This document shows, one piece after another, positions 1-6,562 of a DNA stretch of 32,785 nucleotides; the stretch's first letter is position 1; each line of letters starts with the position of its first letter. A program made the position numbers and the translations under genes. Source of the stretch: an uncultured Bacteroidales bacterium (GTDB taxonomy: Bacteria; Bacteroidota; Bacteroidia; Bacteroidales; F082); contig CAMYXV010000013.1 of NCBI GenBank assembly GCA_947303055.1, positions 1 to 32,785 on the forward strand. Reading direction: 5' to 3'. The notes under the pieces are model-generated. The model did not search any database and had not been told where the DNA came from. It saw only the letters and a program-made list of their open reading frames with translations.

Positions 1-164
1 GTGGCCAGCAACCCGTCAACGTGGACGTCTATGCCGAGCAGATTGCAAGAGTGGCAGCCTTGGTGATGGCCGCTCCTGAGATTGCCGAGATGGACCTCAA
101 CCCGTTGCTGGGCAATCCGAAGAATGTCGTTGCCGTGGATGCACGTATCCGTATTGAAAAATAA
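1..164 (+). CDS. C-terminal fragment of ATP-grasp acyl-CoA synthetase-type protein (5' end outside window)
   Basis: The reading frame is open from base 3 and ends at the TAA at 162-164, giving 53 visible residues. The tail contains EIAEMDLNPLL followed by VVAVDARIRIEK. This is the typical end of the ATP-grasp domain in ADP-forming acetyl-CoA synthetases and related protein acetyltransferases, where the conserved E-x-D-x-NPL and DARI residues lie near the C-terminus. Family members convert acyl-CoA, ADP and phosphate to acid, ATP and CoA in the cytoplasm, but substrate choice cannot be read from this fragment. The gene runs in the same direction as the next one and is separated from it by a palindrome. 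A succinyl-CoA-synthetase-like beta subunit is a less likely alternative. Confidence 0.75.
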   Translation, partial: GQQPVNVDVYAEQIARVAALVMAAPEIAEMDLNPLLGNPKNVVAVDARIRIEK

Positions 165-174
165 TTGTTCGGTT

Positions 175-204
175 TGTAGAGACGTGGCGCGCCGCGTCTC
201 TACA
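175..204. repeat. GTAGAGACG-type palindromic repeat, copy 1
   Basis: The arms TGTAGAGACG (175-184) and CGTCTCTACA (195-204) are exact reverse complements. The 10-base centre contains the self-complementary GGCGCGCC, so nearly the whole 30 bp folds on itself. The same outer arms, with a different centre, recur at 25763-25790, which points to a dispersed repeat family rather than a gene-specific site. It lies 10 bp after a stop codon. It could act as a transcript-end hairpin, although no T-run follows it. Confidence 0.8.
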
Positions 205-221
205 GGCCTAAACATAGAATT

Positions 222-515
222 ATGATTACCGAAAAAGCCACCTATTATTTGGTCTACGCTGGGTTGGTCGCCCTCACCTTTGTGATTGACAACCTTTTGC
301 TGAAGAAGACCGACAAGACCAGCCGTACCATTGGCTATATCCTCAGCATCATTGTGGATTTGGCCATCTTCGGTTATGGCATCTATCTGTATAAGGCCAA
401 AGGCGAGGACCAGACTGGCTTTGTGCTCGGCGGCATCCTTTGTGGGGTGTGCCTGCTGTGCCTGCTGGGACGCTATTGGCAGAACAAGGAACTGGATAAA
501 CGAAACAAGGTATGA
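222..515 (+). CDS. Small inner-membrane protein, unknown function
   Basis: This 97-residue protein is almost entirely membrane-embedded. Hydrophobic segments lie at about residues 7-26 (YYLVYAGLVALTFVIDNLLL), 37-56 and 66-83, with positively charged stretches between them (LLKKTDKTSR) and at the end (NKELDKRNK), as in a three-helix membrane protein. I do not recognise the family. Its last codon and TGA overlap the ATG of the next gene (512-515, ATGA), so the two are probably translationally coupled. It opens a four-gene unit ending in the radical SAM enzyme. I saw no clear Bacteroidetes promoter in the short space upstream. Confidence 0.75.
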   Translation: MITEKATYYLVYAGLVALTFVIDNLLLKKTDKTSRTIGYILSIIVDLAIFGYGIYLYKAKGEDQTGFVLGGILCGVCLLCLLGRYWQNKELDKRNKV

Positions 516-1201
516 AAAAATCTGATTTCATCACGATTGTCATTTGGGCAGCTGTGATTTGTGGCTTCGCCTTTATCCCCGGTGCATGGGATTGGTTCAA
601 CGAGACCACCAAAAATCATGGTCTGTTGATGAGTTTCTTCAAGTTCGCCATCCTTGGTACCTTTGGCGAGATGCTGGCCATGCGTATCCGTGAAGGCGTG
701 TATATGAAGCAAGGCTTTGGCCTTTTGCCTAAGTTGCTGGTTTGGGGTGTGTTGGGTGTGGTCATTGCCTCCGCCATGACCATCTTCAAAACGGGCACGG
801 TGAAACTGCTCGATGGAGGTTTCCACTTGAATGGAAAAGCCGCCGAATGGTTTGCTGGCGACCTCAGTTGGGGCAAGGCTTTTGTCGCCCTTTGCGTCAG
901 TGTGCTGATGAACACGCTGTTTGCACCCGTTTTCATGACCTTCCATAAGATTACCGACATCCATATTGCTGAAACAGGTGGTTCCTTGAAAGGTTTTTTC
1001 AGCAGCCCGCTGAAAATCAAAGAGGCACTGTCGGAGAAAATCAATTGGGACATTCAGTATGGCTTTGTCTTCGTCAAGACCATCCCGTTGTTTTGGTATC
1101 CTGCGCATACCATCACCTTCTTGCTGCCGCCTACGCTTCAGGTGCTGTTTGCAGCTTTCCTCGGGGTTATCCTCGGTGTTTTATTGAGTATCAAGAAATA
1201 A
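512..1201 (+). CDS. Multi-pass membrane protein, possibly Mpv17/PMP22-like
   Basis: This 229-residue protein starts inside the stop codon of the previous gene (ATGA overlap at 512-515). Hydrophobic helices are visible near residues 6-23, 41-57, 71-90, 125-145 and 190-226. The C-terminal stretch FWYPAHTITFLLPP followed by LGVILGVLLS recalls the end of Mpv17/PMP22-type proteins, which have an aromatic-Pro-x-x-x-(I/T)-x-F-x-x-P pattern and then a final helix ending in LS. That similarity comes from pattern memory only. Function in bacteria is unclear. It lies 16 bp before the lipoprotein gene and is probably co-transcribed with the radical SAM pair. Confidence 0.7.
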   Translation: MKKSDFITIVIWAAVICGFAFIPGAWDWFNETTKNHGLLMSFFKFAILGTFGEMLAMRIREGVYMKQGFGLLPKLLVWGVLGVVIASAMTIFKTGTVKLLDGGFHLNGKAAEWFAGDLSWGKAFVALCVSVLMNTLFAPVFMTFHKITDIHIAETGGSLKGFFSSPLKIKEALSEKINWDIQYGFVFVKTIPLFWYPAHTITFLLPPTLQVLFAAFLGVILGVLLSIKK

Positions 1202-1217
1202 ACAGCAATAGAACGTT

Positions 1218-1613
1218 ATGAAAATATACAAATGGTTAAGAGGGCTGATGAAAGCCTCGGCACTCACTACGGTGATGTTCATCATGCAGGCCTGTTATGG
1301 CACGCCAAGGGATTTTGGTGTTGTTGAAATCCGCATCAGTGGCTATGTGACCGACAAGGTTACTGGCAAGCCTTTGCAAGGCATTCAATTGGATACGTAT
1401 CATTCGAATTATGACACAGATCATATCAGTGGTACTACGGATGAAAACGGCTATTTTGAAGTGTTGCAATGGACCAATAGTGAAATGGTATCCACATTGT
1501 CCATTAATGTGACGGATTCAGATGGGAATTATCAACCCTTTGATACCTTGGTTTCATTGGATTCTGACCATACTGGGCTGAAAATCAAGTTGGAAAGGCA
1601 ACCTGCTGAATGA
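1218..1613 (+). CDS. Putative lipoprotein of the Bacteroidales rSAM/lipoprotein system
   Basis: This 131-residue protein has a basic N-terminus, a hydrophobic stretch and a lipobox-like MQAC with Cys26 as the lipidation site. YGTP follows the Cys directly, then a carboxypeptidase-regulatory-like beta domain (GYVTDKVTGKPLQGIQL ... GTTDENGYFEV). The YG-x-P motif, the small beta domain and the radical SAM gene next door match what I recall of the TIGR04134 lipoproteins paired with TIGR04133 radical SAM enzymes. The stop codon overlaps the start of that enzyme (ATGA, 1610-1613). In such pairs the lipoprotein is thought to be the substrate or partner of the enzyme, but the modification is unknown. 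Met11 is an alternative start that keeps the lipobox. Confidence 0.8.
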   Translation: MKIYKWLRGLMKASALTTVMFIMQACYGTPRDFGVVEIRISGYVTDKVTGKPLQGIQLDTYHSNYDTDHISGTTDENGYFEVLQWTNSEMVSTLSINVTDSDGNYQPFDTLVSLDSDHTGLKIKLERQPAE

Positions 1614-2659
1614 TTCTTCAGGCCTTCCATAACTGGTTTCGACGCAAGGAGACCCAAGTCCATGAGTTGAACTACCTCTTTTGGGAGTGTACACAACGCT
1701 GTAACCTCAACTGCCAGCATTGCGGGTCGGATTGTTTGGCCTCGTCGCGCTACAAGGACATGCCTTTCGAAGACTTCTTGAACGCGATTAAACCCCTAGA
1801 AACTAAATACAAGCGCAATTCGGTGTTGGTCGTCATCACGGGCGGAGAACCTTTGGTGCGCCCCGACTTGGCCGATTGCGGGCGACAACTGCGACAGCAC
1901 GGCTTCCCTTGGGGCATCGTCAGCAACGGTTATGCCTACGACGAAGCGAAGCATAAAGAGTTGATAGATGCGGGAATGTGCAGCATCACCATCAGCCTTG
2001 ATGGCCTACGCGACACACACGATGCTTTCCGCAAACGCCAAGGCAGCTTCGACCACGCCATGCGAGCCATCGACTTGATTGCCAACGAGAAGCGTCTGCC
2101 CACATTCGACATTGTGACCTGCGTCAGCCCGATGAATTTCGGCGAGTTGGAGGCCATCAAGCAGATGCTTATCGAGCACAAGGTGAAGGCTTGGCGTTTG
2201 TTCACCATCGACCCGATTGGCCGTGCTGCCACTGACAAGAGCCTGCAACTCAGCGACGAACAGTTCTGCCAGCTGATGGACTTCATCGTCGCGACCCGAA
2301 AGGAGGGGAGAATTGACTGCAAGTTCAGTTGCGAGGCTTACGTCGGTTCCTACGAGCGCAAGGTCCGCGACTGGTTCTATTTCTGCCGCGCGGGTATCAC
2401 CGTCGGTTCCATCCTCATTGACGGCTCTATTTCTGCTTGCCCCAACATCGACCGCAGCTATGTGCAAGGCAACATCTACCAAGACGATTTCTTGGACGTT
2501 TGGGAAAACCGTTTCCAACTCTTCCGTGACCGTGCTTGGATGAAGTCGGGTCAATGTGCAGCGTGCGAAGTGTATAAGAACTGCCTTGGCGGGGCGATGC
2601 ATCTCCGCGCGAAGGATAAGGGGGAGATAATGGTTTGCCACTATAATAAGATTAAGTAA
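1610..2659 (+). CDS. Radical SAM/SPASM enzyme of the rSAM/lipoprotein system
   Basis: This 349-residue protein carries the radical SAM iron-sulfur motif C31-x3-C35-x2-C38 (RCNLNCQHC). The GGEPL motif for SAM binding and a second-strand SISLDGL motif follow. The C-terminal third has the Cys pattern of a SPASM domain, with YFCRAG, ISACPN, QCAACEVYKNC and a final MVCHYN, and should bind auxiliary [4Fe-4S] clusters. SPASM enzymes usually modify peptides or proteins. The neighbouring lipoprotein gene, overlapped by 4 bp, is the obvious candidate partner, and family knowledge (TIGR04133) supports this. A further Cys (Cys27) precedes the motif. The enzyme is cytoplasmic, so any modification would have to precede lipoprotein export. 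Confidence 0.88.
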   Translation: MILQAFHNWFRRKETQVHELNYLFWECTQRCNLNCQHCGSDCLASSRYKDMPFEDFLNAIKPLETKYKRNSVLVVITGGEPLVRPDLADCGRQLRQHGFPWGIVSNGYAYDEAKHKELIDAGMCSITISLDGLRDTHDAFRKRQGSFDHAMRAIDLIANEKRLPTFDIVTCVSPMNFGELEAIKQMLIEHKVKAWRLFTIDPIGRAATDKSLQLSDEQFCQLMDFIVATRKEGRIDCKFSCEAYVGSYERKVRDWFYFCRAGITVGSILIDGSISACPNIDRSYVQGNIYQDDFLDVWENRFQLFRDRAWMKSGQCAACEVYKNCLGGAMHLRAKDKGEIMVCHYNKIK

Positions 2660-2666
2660 TAGGAGT

Positions 2667-2800
2667 TTCCCGCTGCGCGGGAATGGAGGTAGTTCTATAG
2701 TTATCCTGCGGCGGCTTTTGACCTTTCCAATTCATAGACGTTACTGGCCGCCGCATATTAATTTACTAATTTAACTCCATTCCCGCCGATAGGCTGGAAT
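2667..2800. other. Nested, mutually exclusive inverted repeats in an intergenic gap
   Basis: The 284-bp gap between the radical SAM gene and the ABC operon contains four complementary pairings. TTCCCGC (2667-2673) pairs with GCGGGAA (2677-2683). GCGGGAATGGAG (2677-2688) pairs perfectly with CTCCATTCCCGC (2775-2786). Inside these, TGCGGCGGC (2707-2715) pairs with GCCGCCGCA (2747-2755). ATTCCCGCC (2779-2787) also pairs with GGCTGGAAT (2792-2800), with one mismatch and a GATA loop. The first and last hairpins each compete with the long pairing. This could be a dispersed repeat element, a processing or terminator structure for the upstream operon, or a regulatory RNA. It lies upstream of, not within, the leader from the promoter at 2870-2899. 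Confidence 0.6.
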
Positions 2801-2869
2801 CTAACATACTATAAATCAGCTTATTTTGATTCTTTTCAAAAATTTTTCGAAAAAAAAGTCAAATTTCTC

Positions 2870-2899
2870 TTGACAGTAATGAAAATTGTTGTACTTTTG
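2870..2899 (+). promoter_or_regulatory. Bacteroidetes-type housekeeping promoter of the ABC-transporter operon
   Basis: TTG at 2870-2872 and TACTTTTG at 2892-2899 are 19 bp apart. This fits the Bacteroidetes sigma consensus of TTTG or TTG around -33 and TAnnTTTG around -7. The A+T-rich stretch at 2820-2868 could act as an upstream element. Transcription would start near 2906. That places the upstream GTG at 2902 outside the message and supports the ATG at 2944 as the real start of the ABC ATPase. Confidence 0.75.
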
Positions 2900-2943
2900 C
2901 AGTGTTCTATTTGACTAATACACTAACACAAAAATACAACAGC

Positions 2944-3768
2944 ATGATTGAAATTAAAAACTTAGACTTCGGCTACAAGAGTCAGCCAGTCTTCAGAAAC
3001 ATCAGCCTCGGCTTCGAGAAAGGTAACATCTACGGGCTGCTAGGCGAAAACGGAGTGGGGAAGACCTCCCTGCTAAAACTCATCAGCGGTCTGCAGAAGC
3101 CGACTGCCGGTACCTGCGAGGTGGACGGCATCGCACCTTTCAACCGCCTTCCTGAAACTCTCCAGAAGATTTACTTCATCTCGGAAGACTTCGCCATCCC
3201 GGAGGGTACACCTATTAATAATATAAGGGAGCTGGGTGTGTTCTACCCCAACTTCGACGAGAGCCTCTTCCGCGAACTCTGCAAAGAGTTAGACGTCGAC
3301 CCGACGCGCAAGTACGCCGAGATGTCGTTTGGACAACAGAAAAAGTGCCTCATCGCCTCGGCTTTGTCGCTCAACACCGATTACCTGCTCCTCGACGAGC
3401 CCACCAACGGTTTGGACATCCCCTCGAAGACCCTCTTCCGTCAGGTCATCGCCAAGCATGCCAACGACAACCGTACCATCATCATCTCCACCCACCAGGT
3501 GAAGGATGTGGAGAACCTCATCGACCCCATCATCATCCTTGACCACGACGAGGTGCTGCTCAAGGCCTCGTTCCGCGACATCACCGACCGCCTCTATTTC
3601 GACTACGGCACGGAGAAGGAGGACAGCGCACTCTACAGCGAGATGATCCCTGGCGGCTATGTCAACGTCATCCGTAACACCGAAGGTCTCGACAGCAAGG
3701 TCAGCATCGAGGTGTTGTTCAACACTGTCATGAAAAACAAGGAAACCATCAAACAAATCTTTAGCTAA
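2944..3768 (+). CDS. ABC transporter ATP-binding protein
   Basis: With the ATG at 2944 the protein has 274 residues. An upstream in-frame GTG at 2902 is rejected because the -7 box ends at 2899. Walker A is GENGVGKT (residues 34-41), the signature is MSFGQQ (127-132, instead of LSGGQ), Walker B is YLLLDEP (147-153, with D151 and E152), and the H-loop is His184. The fold is that of an export-type ATPase resembling YtrB and other small ABC-2 exporters. The tail after about residue 210 is a short accessory domain. The next gene encodes a six-helix membrane protein, its likely permease partner. A GntR gene of YtrA type follows, so the operon is probably regulated by its own product. The substrate is unknown. 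Confidence 0.9.
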   Translation: MIEIKNLDFGYKSQPVFRNISLGFEKGNIYGLLGENGVGKTSLLKLISGLQKPTAGTCEVDGIAPFNRLPETLQKIYFISEDFAIPEGTPINNIRELGVFYPNFDESLFRELCKELDVDPTRKYAEMSFGQQKKCLIASALSLNTDYLLLDEPTNGLDIPSKTLFRQVIAKHANDNRTIIISTHQVKDVENLIDPIIILDHDEVLLKASFRDITDRLYFDYGTEKEDSALYSEMIPGGYVNVIRNTEGLDSKVSIEVLFNTVMKNKETIKQIFS

Positions 3769-3783
3769 TAGGAGAAACAAGTC

Positions 3784-4623
3784 ATGAATAACACATTCAG
3801 TTTCAACCGTTTCAAGAATCTCTTGCTCAACGACGGCAAGATGTATATCCGCAATTTTGGCACCTCGCTTATCGTGTTCTGCTGTCTGCCCGCCATCTTC
3901 TGGATTTTCAACCTTCTGTTCGGCAGTGAGACCGAAGGAGCTGTCCGCCTGGGCTTCATCGCCATTGTGGTTGTCATCGCCATGATGCAGGTGCCTTCCA
4001 AGGTTTATGGCAAAGCCAACCTTTCGCGCGAGGGTATCGGTTTCGCCATGATGCCTACTTCCTCCTTGGAGAAGTTTGTCAGCATGTTCATCTACTGCGC
4101 CATCGTCACACCCATTGTCGCCTTCTTTGGCAGTTACTTGATTGACGCATTTCTGTCGATCTTCCCGTTTGGTGGTTTCGAGAAGCCAATACACCTTTAT
4201 AGCCTCAATGAACTCGTCGGCATGATGAATGATTCGGAGGGCGTGATTCGCACTGGAGGAGAAACGGATTTTTCTGTTAAAGACGTGTTCCCCATCGGTT
4301 TGATTCGTACTGGCCTTTATGTAGGCATCATACAATGGGCGGCCATCTTCATGTTGGGTAACATGCTCTTCAAGAAGCACAAGGCTGGCAAAACCTTTGC
4401 TTGCTATCTCGGCATTTCCTACCTGATTTCCATGATTATGGGTCTGGTGTTTTTCAGTGGAGATATTATGAAGAGATGGATTAACAATTTTAGCGATTTG
4501 CCCACTGAGCAACAAATTACGGTGTTTCATAACTGCATGGTCTGGAGCTTGGTTGTCTCCATCATCGTCACCATCGTGCTGTTGTTCTTCACCTATCGTA
4601 AAATCAAGACTCAAAAATACTAA
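3784..4623 (+). CDS. ABC transporter permease-type membrane protein
   Basis: This 279-residue protein has six hydrophobic segments near residues 28-47, 56-72, 91-118, 175-198, 207-230 and 241-270, and a basic end (TYRKIKTQK). The arrangement and length fit an ABC-2-like export permease. It starts 15 bp after the ATPase gene and ends just before the GntR gene, and no separate promoter is visible. The sequence itself shows no substrate motif. The assignment rests on topology and on the ATPase next door rather than on recognisable family residues. Confidence 0.78.
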   Translation: MNNTFSFNRFKNLLLNDGKMYIRNFGTSLIVFCCLPAIFWIFNLLFGSETEGAVRLGFIAIVVVIAMMQVPSKVYGKANLSREGIGFAMMPTSSLEKFVSMFIYCAIVTPIVAFFGSYLIDAFLSIFPFGGFEKPIHLYSLNELVGMMNDSEGVIRTGGETDFSVKDVFPIGLIRTGLYVGIIQWAAIFMLGNMLFKKHKAGKTFACYLGISYLISMIMGLVFFSGDIMKRWINNFSDLPTEQQITVFHNCMVWSLVVSIIVTIVLLFFTYRKIKTQKY

Positions 4624-4626
4624 GCC

Positions 4627-4971
4627 ATGGAATTCAACGCACACAAACCCATATACTTGCAGATTTGCTCGCAGCTCTATGAGCAAATCCTGCGCGGCGA
4701 GCTGAAGGCCGACGACCGTATCCTGTCGGTGCGCGACTACGGCATCCAACTCGGTGTAAACCCCAACACCATCATGCGCTCCTATGAGACCATGACGGCA
4801 GCGGGCATCATCTACAACAAACGCGGTATCGGCTATTTCATCTCCGCCGAAGCCAAGGACATCGTCCTTAAACAGATGCGCGAGGAGTTCCTCGAAAAGG
4901 AACTGCCTGAAGTCATTAAGAAAATGAAATTGTTGGGTGTCACTGTAGAAGACGTGAAATCAATGCTATAA
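4627..4971 (+). CDS. GntR-family transcriptional regulator, YtrA-like
   Basis: This 114-residue protein consists of a GntR winged helix-turn-helix (roughly residues 8-75: PIYLQICSQLYEQILRGEL ... LSVRDYGIQLGVNPNTIMRSYETM ... IIYNKRGIGYFI) plus a short helical tail of about 35 residues. It lacks the large ligand-binding domain of FadR- or HutC-type regulators. That compact form is characteristic of the YtrA subfamily, which usually represses an adjacent ABC transporter operon. Here it is the third gene behind the ATPase and permease, whereas in YtrA operons it is often first. It lies 5 bp before the peptidase gene. The likely target is the promoter at 2870-2899, but I did not find a convincing operator. 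Confidence 0.9.
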   Translation: MEFNAHKPIYLQICSQLYEQILRGELKADDRILSVRDYGIQLGVNPNTIMRSYETMTAAGIIYNKRGIGYFISAEAKDIVLKQMREEFLEKELPEVIKKMKLLGVTVEDVKSML

Positions 4972-4976
4972 GCACT

Positions 4977-6422
4977 ATGAAAACTAACAGAATTATCATT
5001 ACATTCATGTTGCTCCTCGTCGGCAGCATCACCTTCGCTCAAACGCAACAAGAGCGCCTGACAAGACATGTTTATTTCCTGGCCAGTGATTCACTTCAAG
5101 GACGTGATGCCGGAACCATTTATGCTGACAAAGCAGCCCGCTATATCGTCCAACAATTTGAAGAAATCGGAGTGGAACCTTATTACAAGGAAGGTTTTTA
5201 CCAACCTTTCGAGAAATACGGCACGACTACCTTCAAAAACATCGTGGGCGTCATCCCTGGCAATGACCCTGTTTTGAAAGACGAGTACATCATCATCGGT
5301 GCCCATTACGACCATCTTGGCGTCAAGAATGACAAGATTTACAACGGTGCCGATGACAACGCTTCCGGTACGGCAACCATCATCGAGATGGCCCGCATCC
5401 TGAAAGCCCGTCAAAGCCAATTGAAACGCAGTGTCATTGTGGTGGCTTTCGATGCTGAAGAAGATGGACTCTGGGGGTCAAACTACCTTTCCGAACAATT
5501 GGATCTTAGCAAGATCAAGCTGATGATGAGTGTCGACATGGTGGGCTGGCTTCACGAAGGCAAAACGCTCCGTTTGCATGGTGCAGCCACCGTTAAGGAT
5601 GGCAAAAAGGTGCTCCAAGAGGAAGCAAAGAAAATGCATATGGATGTTACAATTCATGACTTTGAAACCTCCGTTTTCGGTGCTACCGATACGCAGGGCT
5701 TCGCCAAGAAAGGCGTGCCGACCCTGTATGTCACCACAGGTTTGAAATCGCCTTACCACAAGCCTGAAGACGATGCCGAACTCATCGACTATCAAGGCAT
5801 GGACCGCATCACGAACTACCTGGCCGATGTGACGGAATGCTTTGCTAGTCAAACCAATATGCAATCCTCAGGAAAGATTGCGGCAATTCACGGTGGCAAG
5901 AAAAAGGCATTTGAGATTGGCCCGACCGTCGCACTTGCCAACAGCTACATCGCCTTTCCCAAAGCAGCCTTCAACGGCAAAAACAGGTATGGATTTGACG
6001 CTGGCATAGCCACACAAACCCGATTGGGCAGTAATATGGCTTTGGAGGTCAAGGCCCTTTACGAGTATCTCAACGCCAAATACCCTGACGAGAGCGACCT
6101 TTACGCTTCATACCTTCCTTATCATCAAGAATCCGTTTTGGTTCCAGTCAATCTTTTGTTCAAGGCTGGTGGGATGGGAATGGACCTCAGTGTTGGTATA
6201 GGTGGTTATTATGGCTACATCTTGAAAGCCAACATCAAAGACCAACCAGACCTAGTCATCAATCCCAATCAATGGGGCATGGGTTGGAGCATTGGTTTCC
6301 AGATGGGAAAAGTCAAGATCAGTGGAGAACGCCGTTACCAACTCAATTCACTCTTTGCAGGTGAAGGAGCACCCAATGCGAGACTTCGCTCAGGTGCTTT
6401 CAACATCAGCTATATGTTTTAG
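4977..6422 (+). CDS. M28-family zinc aminopeptidase fused to an outer-membrane beta-barrel domain
   Basis: This 481-residue protein has a signal peptide (residues 1-21, ending TFAQ). Residues 25-285 form an M28 peptidase domain with the complete metal site: His110 in GAHYDH, bridging Asp126 in GADDNASG, catalytic Glu161 and ligand Glu162 in DAEED, Asp187 in SVDMVGW, and His261 in SPYHKPED. M28 enzymes remove N-terminal residues from peptides with two zinc ions. The last 170 residues or so differ: alternating polar and hydrophobic strands (FEIGPTVALA, YGFDAGIATQTR, MGMDLSVGIGGYYGYI, GWSIGFQMGKVKISGERRY) ending in ISYMF, a C-terminal aromatic as in BAM-assembled barrels. I infer an outer-membrane-anchored peptidase. 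It is the last gene of the ABC/GntR operon. Confidence 0.85.
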   Translation: MKTNRIIITFMLLLVGSITFAQTQQERLTRHVYFLASDSLQGRDAGTIYADKAARYIVQQFEEIGVEPYYKEGFYQPFEKYGTTTFKNIVGVIPGNDPVLKDEYIIIGAHYDHLGVKNDKIYNGADDNASGTATIIEMARILKARQSQLKRSVIVVAFDAEEDGLWGSNYLSEQLDLSKIKLMMSVDMVGWLHEGKTLRLHGAATVKDGKKVLQEEAKKMHMDVTIHDFETSVFGATDTQGFAKKGVPTLYVTTGLKSPYHKPEDDAELIDYQGMDRITNYLADVTECFASQTNMQSSGKIAAIHGGKKKAFEIGPTVALANSYIAFPKAAFNGKNRYGFDAGIATQTRLGSNMALEVKALYEYLNAKYPDESDLYASYLPYHQESVLVPVNLLFKAGGMGMDLSVGIGGYYGYILKANIKDQPDLVINPNQWGMGWSIGFQMGKVKISGERRYQLNSLFAGEGAPNARLRSGAFNISYMF

Positions 6423-6444
6423 CTTTGCTCCCATACGCGCTTCG

Positions 6445-6472
6445 CGTCATTGCTAGGAACGAAGCAATCTAG
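6445..6472. repeat. Dispersed-repeat remnant of the CGTCATTGC...GAAGCAATC type
   Basis: CGTCATTGCTAGGAACGAAG followed by CAATCTAG resembles a short repeat that occurs in many unrelated bacterial genomes, with arms ATTGC(T) and (A)GCAAT around a GAGGAACGA-like centre. Here ATTGCT (6449-6454) pairs with AGCAAT (6463-6468). It sits in the 140-bp gap after the peptidase gene, next to a small ACGCG/CGCGT hairpin (6435-6447). Its identity as a member of that family comes from memory of the consensus. Confidence 0.5.
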
Positions 6473-6507
6473 ATAAAAAGCGGAAATCAAAAAAACTTCA
6501 TCAAACT

Positions 6508-6532
6508 GTAACTTTTTCGGCGGAATTCCGTC
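6508..6532 (+). promoter_or_regulatory. Putative ECF-sigma-type promoter of the DUF2807 lipoprotein gene
   Basis: GTAAC (6508-6512) and CGTC (6529-6532) are separated by 16 bp. This matches the general ECF sigma layout of an AAC motif at -35 and a CGT motif at -10. No good TAnnTTTG box is present before this gene; the best alternative, TAACTTTT at 6509-6516, lacks a -33 partner. Transcription would start near 6540 and leave a leader of about 23 nt before the ATG at 6563. No sigma or anti-sigma gene lies in the window. Confidence 0.45.
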
Positions 6533-6562
6533 ATAGTAGAAATCGATTAAAACTATAACACA

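Noticed and set aside
2902-2943. Fourteen-residue N-terminal extension of the ABC ATPase from a GTG
   Set aside because: The promoter's -7 box ends at 2899, so this codon would lie at or before the transcription start. The ATG at 2944 begins the canonical ATPase fold.
3289-4749. Open frame of 486 codons on the - strand
   Set aside because: It runs antisense across the ATPase, the permease and part of the GntR gene, all with clear family features. Its product is a low-complexity Asp/His/Val-rich chain, as expected from reading such genes backwards.
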